Shown here one piece after another: positions 42,398 through 50,389 of a DNA stretch of 64,000 nucleotides. The stretch is from Micromonospora aurantiaca ATCC 27029 (GTDB taxonomy: Bacteria; Actinomycetota; Actinomycetes; Mycobacteriales; Micromonosporaceae). Where the stretch lies: assembly GCF_000145235.1 (NCBI RefSeq), contig NC_014391.1, forward strand, positions 4,844,001 to 4,908,000. Direction: 5' to 3'. The position numbers and the translations under genes are program-made. The notes beneath the pieces were generated by a model. The model ran no database searches. It was not told the DNA's origin and saw only the letters and a program-made list of their open reading frames with translations. The stretch's first letter is position 1. Each line of letters opens with the position of its first letter.

Positions 42398-43111
42398 TCA
42401 GACGCCGAGCACAGTGGCAACCGCGAGAGCCGCGATGATGACGCTGGACAGCAGCGCGGTGACCCGCCGCCCACGGGGACCGGTGAGGGCCCGGCCGATC
42501 AGCGTGCCGCCCCCGGCGATCAGCAACTGCCAGCTCGCCGACGCGAGGAAGACCCCGGCGGTGAAGGCGGCAGCGCCCGCCGGGCCGGAGCCGAGCACGT
42601 CACCCCGGCCGAGGACGAGCGCCACGAAGTAGACCACAGTGGCCGGGTTGAGCAGGGTCAGCGCGAGAACCGCGGCGAACGCGCGCACCGGCGTGTCCAG
42701 ACCACCTCGCGCGCCCGGCTCCTGCGTCGTGCCCGACGGATGCGTGGTGGCCGACGGGCTCGGCGGGTGCGTTGTGGCCGGTGGACGCAGCGCGCGCCGG
42801 GCGGTGAGGCCGGCGAGAGCCAGCAGCACCCCCGCGGCGACCAGCCGCAGCGGACCCGCGAACGGCGCGAGCCCGCTCGCCACCGCGGCCCCGCCGAGCG
42901 CCGCCAGCGCCGCGTAGAGACCGTCGGCGCTGGCCACGCCGAGTGCCGCCGCCGCACCGACCCGGAACGAGGTACGCGCGCTGAGTCCGAGACTGAGGAT
43001 CGCGATCGCGCCGACCGGAATGGCGACGCCGTAGCCGGCGACCAGGCCGGCCAGGAACGCCCCGGTCACGACGACGGGTGACGGGTCGAGGCGGCCGAGG
43101 GCAGGGTGCAC
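42398..43111 (-). CDS. LysE/RhtB-family amino-acid exporter
   Basis: A 237-residue membrane protein with about six helices. GYGVAIPVGAIAILSLGLSA and LTLLNPATVVYFVAL are the signature segments of LysE/RhtB exporters (PGPNALL and NPK positions are degenerate). A Thr/Pro/Ser-rich loop at ~110-140 (THPPSPSATTHPSGTTQEPG) separates the two halves and is longer than usual. The start is GTG 43109-43111. It would export amino acids or similar small molecules; the substrate is unknown. Confidence 0.82.
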   Translation of the reverse strand: MHPALGRLDPSPVVVTGAFLAGLVAGYGVAIPVGAIAILSLGLSARTSFRVGAAAALGVASADGLYAALAALGGAAVASGLAPFAGPLRLVAAGVLLALAGLTARRALRPPATTHPPSPSATTHPSGTTQEPGARGGLDTPVRAFAAVLALTLLNPATVVYFVALVLGRGDVLGSGPAGAAAFTAGVFLASASWQLLIAGGGTLIGRALTGPRGRRVTALLSSVIIAALAVATVLGV

Positions 43112-43240
43112 TGTCGACGCGCGGCGGTGGCCGCACGGACAGGAGCCTGCTTCGGGTACGCCTCGATCACCCGCTCATCCTGCACCCGGCTCCCTCACTC
43201 CGCGACCGCTTTTCCCGCGCGCCCGCACGCGCACCCCACG

Positions 43241-43275
43241 GCTGGGCTGGGCTGGGCTGGGCTGGGCTGGGCTGG
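43241..43275. repeat. seven tandem GCTGG units
   Basis: GCTGG is repeated seven times without interruption, directly abutting the family B palindrome. A pentamer array of this kind is prone to slippage. Confidence 0.9.
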
Positions 43276-43326
43276 AGATCTTGGTACGAATCTGCCTCCT
43301 CCGGGGCGATCTCATACCAAGATCTC
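43275..43326. repeat. palindromic element, family B (copy 2, partly decayed)
   Basis: Arms 43275-43290 and 43311-43326 match at 14 of 16 positions. They share GAGATCTTGGTA with the copy at 757-810. Confidence 0.75.
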
Positions 43327-43369
43327 GCCGTTCCTCGCCCCGCCGCCGATGGCAGTGCCGTCAGCCCAC

Positions 43370-43450
43370 CTTGATCGACACCACTACGCCGAGGTGGCGG
43401 CATCAGAGCCACTCCGACCACACCACTTCGGCGTAACGGTGTCGATCAAG
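43370..43450. repeat. palindromic element, family D
   Basis: 28-bp arms (43370-43397 and 43423-43450) match at 25 positions. The outer ends read CTTGATCGACACC and the inner part CGCCGAGGTGG. It is related to 32572-32640. Confidence 0.85.
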
Positions 43451-43463
43451 CCCGCAGACACTA

Positions 43464-43500
43464 CGGGCGCGGCAACCCCTTGGCAGGGGTGCCGCGCCCG
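43464..43500 (-). terminator. SUF operon terminator hairpin
   Basis: CGGGCGCGGC-A-ACCCCT pairs with AGGGGTGCCGCGCCCG through a 16-bp stem with one bulged base and a 4-nt loop, 22 bases beyond the sufT stop in the direction of transcription. Confidence 0.8.
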
Positions 43501-43521
43501 TTGCGGTGACCGGGAGAACGG

Positions 43522-43968
43522 TCAGACGTTGAAGCCGAGCGAGCGGAGCTGGTCGCGCCCCTCGTCGGTGATCTTGTCGGGGCCCCACGGCGGCAGCCAG
43601 ACCCAGTTGATCCGGATGTCGTTGACCAGGCCGCCGCCGGGACCGGTGGTCAGCGCCTGCCGCGCCTGGTCCTCGATCACGTCGGTCAGCGGGCAGGCCG
43701 CCGAGGTCAGCGTCATGTCCAGGGTGGCGACGTTCTCGTCGTCGACGTGGACGCCGTACACCAGGCCGAGGTCGACCACGTTGATGCCCAGCTCGGGGTC
43801 GACGACGTCCTTCATCGCCTCCTCGATGTCACCGATCGCGGCCTTGCCGCCGGCCGGCGCCGCCGCACCCGCGGCCGCACCGTCAGCTCCGTTGACGGCC
43901 GCGCCACCGGCAACCGTGCCGTCGGTCGCCACCGCGCCGGTCTCCGAGGTCATGTTCTCGTCGCTCAT
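43522..43968 (-). CDS. sufT: SufT-type iron-sulfur assembly factor (DUF59/MIP18)
   Basis: A 148-residue protein starting MSDENMTSETGAVATDGTVA with GGAGGTGA upstream. After a 45-residue Ala/Gly-rich lead, the MIP18/DUF59 domain reads IEEAMKDVVDPELGINVVDL followed by GLVYGVHVDD and LTSAACPLTDVIEDQ (conserved Cys). It helps mature iron-sulfur proteins. It is the last gene of the SUF operon, and its ATG overlaps the sufU stop. Confidence 0.93.
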   Translation of the reverse strand: MSDENMTSETGAVATDGTVAGGAAVNGADGAAAGAAAPAGGKAAIGDIEEAMKDVVDPELGINVVDLGLVYGVHVDDENVATLDMTLTSAACPLTDVIEDQARQALTTGPGGGLVNDIRINWVWLPPWGPDKITDEGRDQLRSLGFNV

Positions 43969-44438
43969 GCCTTCACCTCCGGGCTCACGCCCACCCCGGC
44001 GCGTGCCGCGGCGTCCTTGAACGCCATCCACGACAACAGCGCGCACTTCACCCGGGCCGGGTAGCGCGCGACACCCGCAAACGCCACCCCGTCTCCGAGC
44101 ACGTCCTCGTCCGGCGTGACCTGGCCCCGCCCGGACATCAACTCCACGAACGCCTCGTGCACCACAGCGGCGTCGCTCGCGGCCTTGCCGCGCAGCAGCT
44201 CGTGCAGGATGCTCGCCGACGCCTGGCTGATCGAGCAGCCCATCCCGTCGTACGAGATGTCGGTGAACACGCTGCCGTCGGTCGCCACCCGCACGGTGAT
44301 CTCGTCGCCGCAGGTCGGGTTGACGTGGTGCGCCTCGCCGACCCGGGCGGCCGGATCCGCCGCCTCCCGCAGGCCACGGCCGTGCGGGTGCTTGTAGTGG
44401 TCCAGGATGATCTCCTGGTAGAGGGATTCGAGCTGCAT
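43965..44438 (-). CDS. sufU: SufU-type Fe-S assembly protein
   Basis: A 157-residue IscU-like protein (MQLESLYQEIILDHYKHPHG). Conserved cysteines appear in NPTCGDEITV, GMGCSISQAS and VKCALLSWMA, with Asp in SYDGMGC. In actinobacteria and firmicutes SufU is zinc-bound and accepts sulfur from SufS, passing it to SufB. ATG 44438 overlaps the sufS stop. Confidence 0.95.
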   Translation of the reverse strand: MQLESLYQEIILDHYKHPHGRGLREAADPAARVGEAHHVNPTCGDEITVRVATDGSVFTDISYDGMGCSISQASASILHELLRGKAASDAAVVHEAFVELMSGRGQVTPDEDVLGDGVAFAGVARYPARVKCALLSWMAFKDAAARAGVGVSPEVKA

Positions 44439-45742
44439 CACTGGAACACCTTCCGCACCCGCTCCAGACCCGCCACCAGGGCGTCGATCTCCGCGGTGGT
44501 GGTGTAGAGGTAGAACGACGCCCGAGTCGTGGCCGGCACCCCGAAGCGGGTGCACACCGGCTTGGCGCAGTGGTGGCCCACCCGCACCTGCACGCCGAGC
44601 GAGTCGAGCACCTGCCCGACGTCGTGCGGGTGCACGTCACCGAGCGCGAACGAGATCGTCCCGCCCCGGCCGACAGGCACCGTCGGGCCGAAGATCCGCA
44701 GGTCCGGCACTGTGGCGAGGGCATCGAGCGCGTACGCCGTCAGTTCCTTCTCGTGCCACTGAACAGCCGGCATGCCGATCGCGGTGAGGTAGTCCACGGC
44801 CGCGCCGAGCGCCACCGCCTCGGCGATCGGCGGGGTGCCCGCCTCGAACCGGGCCGGCGGCGCGGCGAACGTCGAGCCCGCCATCGTCACCGTCTCGATC
44901 ATCGAGCCGCCACCCATCACCGGGGGCATCGCGGCGAGCAGCTCGCCCCGGCCCCAGAGCACGCCGATGCCGGTCGGCCCGCACATCTTGTGCCCCGTGA
45001 AGACGATGAAGTCGGCGTCGTAGCCGACCACGTCCATCGGCAGGTGCGGCACCGACTGCGAGCAGTCGAGCAGCAGCAGCGCGCCGACCTCGCGGACCCG
45101 CGCGGTGATCCGCGAGGTGGCGTTGACGGTGCCCAGGATGTTCGACATGTGCACCAGCGAGACGATCTTCGTCCGCTCGGTGACCAGGTCGTCCAGGCCG
45201 GACTCGTCGAGCCGGCCCTGGTCGGTGACGGGGAACCAGCGCAGCGTCGCGCCGGTACGCTCCGCCAGCAACTGCCACGGGACGATGTTCGAGTGGTGCT
45301 CCATCTCGGAGATCACGATCTCGTCGCCGGGGCCGAGCCGGAACCGCGGGTCACCGTCCGCGCGCAGCGAGGCGTTGGAGAACGCGTACGCCACGAGGTT
45401 GATCGCCTCGGTGGAGTTCTTGGTGAACACCACCTCGTCCACGCTCGGCGCGTTGATGAACGCGGCGATCTTCGCCCGCGCGCCCTCGTACGCCTCGGTC
45501 GCTTCGGTGCCCAGCGTGTGCACCGAGCGCGACACGTTGGCGTTGTGCAGCGCGTAGTGCTCGGCGAGCACGTCGAGCACCTGCCGCGGCTTGTGCGAGG
45601 TGTTCGCGCTGTCCAGGTAGACGAGCGGGTGACCGTTGACCTCCCGGTCGAGGATCGGGAAGTCGGCCCGCACCTTCGCCACGTCGAAGCGCGGCACGTC
45701 GTCGTACTGCGGCATGCCCGCCGGGATGGCCATCGAGGTCAT
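44438..45742 (-). CDS. sufS: SufS cysteine desulfurase
   Basis: A 434-residue type II cysteine desulfurase. The PLP lysine is in FTGHKMCGPTGIGVLWG, the substrate-binding His in SEMEHHSNIVPWQLLA, and the active-site Cys in RVGHHCAKPVC. It removes sulfur from L-cysteine as a persulfide for SufU. The N-terminus up to about residue 14 (MTSMAIPAGMPQYDDV) precedes the fold proper, so ATG 45733 is an alternative start. Eight bases separate it from sufC. Confidence 0.96.
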   Translation of the reverse strand: MTSMAIPAGMPQYDDVPRFDVAKVRADFPILDREVNGHPLVYLDSANTSHKPRQVLDVLAEHYALHNANVSRSVHTLGTEATEAYEGARAKIAAFINAPSVDEVVFTKNSTEAINLVAYAFSNASLRADGDPRFRLGPGDEIVISEMEHHSNIVPWQLLAERTGATLRWFPVTDQGRLDESGLDDLVTERTKIVSLVHMSNILGTVNATSRITARVREVGALLLLDCSQSVPHLPMDVVGYDADFIVFTGHKMCGPTGIGVLWGRGELLAAMPPVMGGGSMIETVTMAGSTFAAPPARFEAGTPPIAEAVALGAAVDYLTAIGMPAVQWHEKELTAYALDALATVPDLRIFGPTVPVGRGGTISFALGDVHPHDVGQVLDSLGVQVRVGHHCAKPVCTRFGVPATTRASFYLYTTTAEIDALVAGLERVRKVFQ

Positions 45743-45750
45743 GTCGAGTC

Positions 45751-46524
45751 TCAGGCCCGCGCCGCGCCGGCCCCGGCGACGTACCGCTCGTAGCCCTCTT
45801 CCTCGAGCTTGTCGGCCAGCTCCCGGCCGCCCTGCTCGACGATCCGGCCGGCCACGAAGACGTGCACGAAGTCCGGCTTGATGTAGCGCAGGATGCGCGT
45901 GTAGTGGGTGATCAGCAGCAGGCCGGTGTCGCCGGTGTCGCGCACCCGGTTCACGCCCTCGCTGACCACGCGCAGCGCGTCCACGTCCAGGCCGGAGTCG
46001 GTCTCGTCGAGGATCGCCATCTTCGGCTTGAGCAGCTCCAGCTGCACGATCTCGTGCCGCTTCTTCTCGCCGCCGGAGAAGCCCTCGTTGACGTTGCGCT
46101 GGGCGAACGCCGGGTCCATCTGGAGCTTCTCCATGGCGCCGCGCAGCTCGCCGGCCCAGGTGCGCAGCTTCGGCGCCTCGCCGTCGATGGCGGTCTTGGC
46201 GGTACGCAGGAAGTTGGCCACCGACACGCCGGGGACCTCGACCGGGTACTGCATGGCCAGGAAGAGGCCGGCGCGGGCCCGCTCGTCGACGGACATGGAC
46301 AGCACGTCCTCGCCGTCGAGGGTCACCTCGCCGCCGGTGATCTCGTACTTCGGGTGACCGGCGATCGAGTACGCCAGCGTGGACTTGCCGGAGCCGTTCG
46401 GGCCCATGATGGCGTGCGTCTCGCCGGAGCGCACGGTCAGGTCGACCCCGTGCAGGATCGGCTTGAGCTCACCCTCGGGCAGCTTGACCGACACCTTCAG
46501 GTCGCGGATCTCCAGGGTGCTCAT
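45751..46524 (-). CDS. sufC: SufC ATPase
   Basis: A 257-residue ABC-type ATPase: Walker A MGPNGSGKST, signature FSGGEKKRHEI, Walker B AILDETDSGLD. It binds SufB and SufD in the SufBCD scaffold that builds Fe-S clusters. FSGGEKKRxE and DETDSGLD are diagnostic for SufC as opposed to transporters. It overlaps the Rieske gene stop as ATGA. Confidence 0.97.
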   Translation of the reverse strand: MSTLEIRDLKVSVKLPEGELKPILHGVDLTVRSGETHAIMGPNGSGKSTLAYSIAGHPKYEITGGEVTLDGEDVLSMSVDERARAGLFLAMQYPVEVPGVSVANFLRTAKTAIDGEAPKLRTWAGELRGAMEKLQMDPAFAQRNVNEGFSGGEKKRHEIVQLELLKPKMAILDETDSGLDVDALRVVSEGVNRVRDTGDTGLLLITHYTRILRYIKPDFVHVFVAGRIVEQGGRELADKLEEEGYERYVAGAGAARA

Positions 46525-46868
46525 CAGCGGGTCACTCCATTGCTCGGCAGCGGACGGCCGTCGCCGTCCACGGAAAGGTAGATGTCGCCGTCGCGGACTT
46601 CGACGGGATAGACGGGTACGGGTTCGGTCGCGGGCAGCCCGGTGGGCTCACCGGTACGCAGGTCGAAACGGGATCCGTGCAGCCAGCATTCCAGCGTGCA
46701 GCCCTCGACCTCGCCCTCGGACAGCGCCACGGCGGCGTGCGAGCACTCGTCGTGCACCGCGTAGAACACGTCGTCCTCGCCGTGCACGATCGCGACCTGC
46801 ACGCCGTCCACGTCGGCGCTGATCACGGTGCCCTTCGGCACGTCCTCGGTGGAGCAGATCTTGAGCAT
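46524..46868 (-). CDS. Rieske-type ferredoxin in the SUF operon
   Basis: A 114-residue Rieske [2Fe-2S] protein. DECSHAAVALSEGEVEGCTL followed by ECWLHGSRFD supplies the Cys-His pairs, giving C-x-H ... C-x2-H. A small Rieske ferredoxin between sufD and sufC is standard in actinobacteria. It may supply electrons during assembly, or be a client. Its start overlaps the sufD stop and its end overlaps sufC. Confidence 0.93.
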   Translation of the reverse strand: MLKICSTEDVPKGTVISADVDGVQVAIVHGEDDVFYAVHDECSHAAVALSEGEVEGCTLECWLHGSRFDLRTGEPTGLPATEPVPVYPVEVRDGDIYLSVDGDGRPLPSNGVTR

Positions 46869-48010
46869 CAGGCGCCCGCCTTGGCCAGCCGCGCCTCGAT
46901 GGCGTCGCCGAGGCGCTCGCGCAGGTCCTCGACCGGGATCTTGTTGATCAGCTCGGCGAAGAAGCCGCGCACCACCAGGCGCCGCGCCTCGGCCTCCGGG
47001 ATGCCCCGGGCCATCAGGTAGAACAGCTGCTCGTCGTCGAACCGGCCGGTCGCGCTGGCGTGCCCGGCGCCGGCGATCTCGCCGGTCTCGATCTCCAGGT
47101 TGGGTACGGAGTCGGCCCGCGCGCCGTCGGTGAGCAGCAGGTTCCGGTTGATCTCGTACGTGTCGGTGCCAGTCGCCTCGGCGCGGATCAGCACGTCGCC
47201 GACCCAGACCGTGTGCGCGTCGTCGCCCTGGAGTGCGCCCCGGTAGCCGACGTTGCTGCGGCAGTCCGGCACGGTGTGGTCGACCAGCTGCCGGTGCTCC
47301 AGGTGCTGGCCGGAGTCGGCGAAGTAGACGCCGTACAGCTCGGCCTCGCCGCCGCGCTGGGTGTACTCCACCGACGTGTACTGACGGACCAGGTCGCCGC
47401 CGAGGCTGACCTGCACGTGCAGGATCCGGGCGTCGCGGCCCAGCCGCACCTTGAGGTGCTGCGCCTGCACCGCGTCGTCGGCCCAGTCGGCGACGGTGAC
47501 CAGGGTCAGCTTCGCCCCGTCGCCCACAGTCACCTCGACGTTGTCGGCCAGCGTGGCCGAGCCGACGTGCTCGATCACCACTGTGGCCTCGGCGAACCGG
47601 TCCACCTCGACGAACGTGTGACCGAAGGCGAGCGCCTCGGCGTTCTCGCCGACCACCCGCAGGCGCACCGGCTGCTCCACCACCGCGTCGCGGTCGACGC
47701 GCACCAGCAGCGCGCCGTCGGCCCCGCCGTACGCGAGCGCGCTGACCCGGTCGAACGGGGTGAGCACGCTGCCCACCCGGGGGTCGTCCCGGCCGATCCG
47801 GTCGACGGTGACGCCCTCGGGCAGGTCACCGTACTCGTGCCGGACCGCGCCGGTCGCGCCCTGCGCCGACGCGGTCAGGCCGCGCAGGCGCTTGAGCGGG
47901 GTGAAGCGCCACTCCTCCTCCAGGCCGGTCAGGGCCGGGAAGTCGGCGACGTCGTACGAGCGGAGCGCCTGCGACTTGGTCGTGGGCGGCGCGGAAGCCT
48001 GGGTAGTCAT
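46868..48010 (-). CDS. sufD: SufD
   Basis: A 380-residue SufD scaffold subunit. A helical N-terminus (SQALRSYDVADFPALTGLEE) is followed by the right-handed beta-helix (RVDRDAVVEQPVRLRVV onward) and C-terminal GHASATGRFDDEQLFYLMAR and IPEAEARRLVVRGFFAEL, the SufBD hallmark. It has no cluster cysteines of its own. Sixty bases separate it from sufB. Confidence 0.95.
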   Translation of the reverse strand: MTTQASAPPTTKSQALRSYDVADFPALTGLEEEWRFTPLKRLRGLTASAQGATGAVRHEYGDLPEGVTVDRIGRDDPRVGSVLTPFDRVSALAYGGADGALLVRVDRDAVVEQPVRLRVVGENAEALAFGHTFVEVDRFAEATVVIEHVGSATLADNVEVTVGDGAKLTLVTVADWADDAVQAQHLKVRLGRDARILHVQVSLGGDLVRQYTSVEYTQRGGEAELYGVYFADSGQHLEHRQLVDHTVPDCRSNVGYRGALQGDDAHTVWVGDVLIRAEATGTDTYEINRNLLLTDGARADSVPNLEIETGEIAGAGHASATGRFDDEQLFYLMARGIPEAEARRLVVRGFFAELINKIPVEDLRERLGDAIEARLAKAGA

Positions 48011-48069
48011 CTCTTCCTTGGTCTGTTCTGCGACGAGGTGTCAGTGAGTCGGAGGGCGGGCGGCCGGCG

Positions 48070-49500
48070 TCAGCCGACCGCGCCCTCCATCTGCAGCTCG
48101 ATCAGGCGGTTGAGCTCCAGCGCGTACTCCATCGGAAGCTCCTTGGCGATCGGCTCGATGAAGCCGCGCACGATCATCGCCATCGCCTCGTCCTCGCTCA
48201 GGCCCCGGCTCATCAGGTAGAAGAGCTGGTCCTCGCTGACCTTGGAGACGGTCGCCTCGTGCCCCATCGACACGTCGTCCTCGCGGATGTCGACGTACGG
48301 GTAGGTGTCGGAGCGGGAGATCGTGTCGACCAGGAGCGCGTCGCACTTGACGGTGCTCTTGCTGCTGGTCGAGCCCTCCAGCACCTGCACCAGACCGCGG
48401 TACGAGGTGCGGCCGCCGCCCCGGGCGATCGACTTCGACACGATGGTCGAGGAGGTGTGCGGCGCGGCGTGCACCATCTTGGCGCCGGCGTCCTGGTGCT
48501 GGCCCTCGCCGGCCATGGCCACCGAGAGCACCTCGCCCTTGGCGTGCTCGCCGGTCATGTAGACCGCCGGGTACTTCATGGTGACCTTGGAGCCGATGTT
48601 GCCGTCGACCCACTCCATGGTCGCGCCCTCGTGGCACACGGCGCGCTTGGTGACCAGGTTGTAGACGTTGTTCGACCAGTTCTGGATGGTCGTGTACCGG
48701 CACCGGGCGTTCTTCTTGACGATGATCTCCACGACGGCGCTGTGCAGCGAGTCGGAGGAGTAGATGGGCGCGGTGCAGCCCTCGACGTAGTGCACGTACG
48801 CGCCCTCGTCGACGATGATCAGCGTCCGCTCGAACTGGCCCATGTTCTCCGTGTTGATCCGGAAGTAGGCCTGCAGCGGGATGTCCACGTGCACGCCCTT
48901 CGGCACGTAGATGAACGAGCCACCGGACCAGACGGAGGTGTTCAGCGCGGCGAACTTGTTGTCGCCGACCGGGATCACCGTGCCGAAGTACTCCTTGAAC
49001 AGGTCCTCGTGCTCCTTGAGCGCGGTGTCCGTGTCCAGGAAGACGACACCCTGCTCCTCCAGGTCCTCACGGATCTGGTGGTAGACCACCTCGGACTCGT
49101 ACTGCGCCGCGACACCGGCGACCAGGCGCTGCTTCTCCGCCTCCGGGATGCCGAGCTTGTCGTAGGTGTTCTTGATGTCCTCGGGCAGGTCCTCCCAGGA
49201 GGTGGCCTGCTTCTCGGTGGACCGCACGAAGTACTTGATGTTGTCGAAGTCGATCCCGGTGAGGTCGGCGCCCCAGTTCGGCATCGGCTTGCGGCCGAAC
49301 AGCCGCAGGCCCTTGAGCCGCAGGTCGAGCATCCAGGCCGGCTCGTTCTTCTTGGCCGAGATGTCCCGCACCACCGCCTCGCTGAGGCCGCGCTGGGCGG
49401 ACGCCCCGGCGACGTCGGGGTCGGCCCAGCCGTACTCGTAACGGCCGAGGGCCGCGAGCTGCTCCTCCTGGGTCAGGGGCTGGACGATCTGCTCGGTCAT
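48070..49500 (-). CDS. sufB: SufB
   Basis: A 476-residue Fe-S scaffold core. Typical segments are NWGADLTGIDFDNIKYFVRS, VVYHQIREDLEEQGVVFLDT, YVEGCTAPIYSSDSLHSAVV, the Cys region RCRYTTIQNWSNNVYNLVTK and GHEATVSKVSEDQLFYLMSR. Unlike many mycobacterial SufB proteins it has no intein. ATG 49500 overlaps the sufR stop, so the whole operon from sufR is coupled. Confidence 0.97.
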   Translation of the reverse strand: MTEQIVQPLTQEEQLAALGRYEYGWADPDVAGASAQRGLSEAVVRDISAKKNEPAWMLDLRLKGLRLFGRKPMPNWGADLTGIDFDNIKYFVRSTEKQATSWEDLPEDIKNTYDKLGIPEAEKQRLVAGVAAQYESEVVYHQIREDLEEQGVVFLDTDTALKEHEDLFKEYFGTVIPVGDNKFAALNTSVWSGGSFIYVPKGVHVDIPLQAYFRINTENMGQFERTLIIVDEGAYVHYVEGCTAPIYSSDSLHSAVVEIIVKKNARCRYTTIQNWSNNVYNLVTKRAVCHEGATMEWVDGNIGSKVTMKYPAVYMTGEHAKGEVLSVAMAGEGQHQDAGAKMVHAAPHTSSTIVSKSIARGGGRTSYRGLVQVLEGSTSSKSTVKCDALLVDTISRSDTYPYVDIREDDVSMGHEATVSKVSEDQLFYLMSRGLSEDEAMAMIVRGFIEPIAKELPMEYALELNRLIELQMEGAVG

Positions 49501-50273
49501 CTATCTGTCCTCACAGTGGTGACGGTGGAACCGGACTGGGCGGGAATGTGCGTGGTGCACACGCCGTCGCCGTGCGCGATGGTGGCCAGGCGCTGTACGT
49601 GAGTGCCGACCAGACGGGAGATCACTTCGGTCTCGGCCTCGCACAGCTGAGGGAACTCGGCGGCCACGTGCGCCACCGGGCAGTGGTGCTGGCAGAGCTG
49701 GCCGCCGGAGGCGATCGTGGACGCGTTGGCAGCGTAACCCTCGGCGGTCAGCGCGCCGGCGAGCGCCTCCGCCCGCGCGAGCGGGGCGTCTCCGGCGTCC
49801 TCCATGGCCGACCGGCAGCGGGCCTCCAGCGCGGAGACCTGCTCGGCCGCGAACGCCGCGACCGCCTCGGTGCCGCCGGTGCGGGCGATCCACCGCAGCG
49901 CGGCGGTGGCCATGTTGTCGTAGTGGTGGGTGCCGCAGCGACCGCGGCCCGCCTCGGTGAGCGCGAAGACCTTGGCCGGGCGGCCGCGCCCGCGGCTGCC
50001 GCGGACGGTCTGGTCGCGGGCGACCACGTCACCGTCGGCGAGCATCGCGTCGAGGTGGCGGCGGATCGCGGCCGGGCTCAGGCCGAGCGCCGAGCCGAGC
50101 TGCGCGGCGGTGGTGGGGCCACGCTCCAGCAGCAGCTGGGTGACCCGGTCGCGGGTCGACAGGTCGGCCGGAGCGGTCTCCCGCTCGCCGGGCCGTACGC
50201 CGCGACGTGCGCGCGAGCCACCGGCGACCGGACCGGTCACCGGCGTTCGGGAGAGCGCCGCCGCGTTTTTCAC
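49497..50273 (-). CDS. sufR: SufR Fe-S-sensing repressor of the SUF operon
   Basis: A 258-residue winged-helix regulator. RVTQLLLERGPTTAAQLGSA followed by LGLSPAAIRRHLDAMLADG is the helix-turn-helix. C-terminal cysteines (GGQLCQHHCPVAH, PQLCEAETE) can bind an Fe-S cluster, the usual SufR sensor. GTG 50273 is preferred over TTG 50309 because TAACGT lies seven bases upstream with TTGCAG 17 bp further, making a leaderless mRNA. It should repress suf when Fe-S supply is adequate. It is divergent from ctaA. Confidence 0.92.
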   Translation of the reverse strand: MKNAAALSRTPVTGPVAGGSRARRGVRPGERETAPADLSTRDRVTQLLLERGPTTAAQLGSALGLSPAAIRRHLDAMLADGDVVARDQTVRGSRGRGRPAKVFALTEAGRGRCGTHHYDNMATAALRWIARTGGTEAVAAFAAEQVSALEARCRSAMEDAGDAPLARAEALAGALTAEGYAANASTIASGGQLCQHHCPVAHVAAEFPQLCEAETEVISRLVGTHVQRLATIAHGDGVCTTHIPAQSGSTVTTVRTDR

Positions 50274-50280
50274 AACGGCA

Positions 50281-50309
50281 ACGTTACGTAATTCGCCGAG
50301 GGCCTGCAA
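50281..50309 (-). promoter_or_regulatory. sufR-suf operon promoter
   Basis: On the minus strand TTGCAG (50304-50309), a 17-bp spacer and TAACGT (50281-50286). The GTG start follows seven bases later. The palindrome TTACGTAA (50284-50291) overlaps the -10 and may be part of an operator. Confidence 0.65.
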
Positions 50310-50389
50310 ACCCGGGGTCCGGTGATCCCGACCACCGGGGTGCCGGAGTCACCCGATCGGGATCAACTACGGTGCGTAGGATTCGCTTC

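Larger units (their letters stand above)
43112..43521. other. gene-free stretch packed with repeats
   Basis: Four separate structures sit in 410 bases: the GCTGG tandem repeat, a family B palindrome, a family D palindrome and the SUF terminator hairpin. No open frame here looks coding. Confidence 0.75.

Noticed and set aside
43112..43460. Small RNA gene between the LysE and SUF genes
   Set aside because: The hairpins there belong to repeat families seen elsewhere in the window, and no promoter points to them.
48070..49500. Intein inside SufB, as in mycobacteria
   Set aside because: The protein is 476 residues and continuous, with no intein splice motifs.
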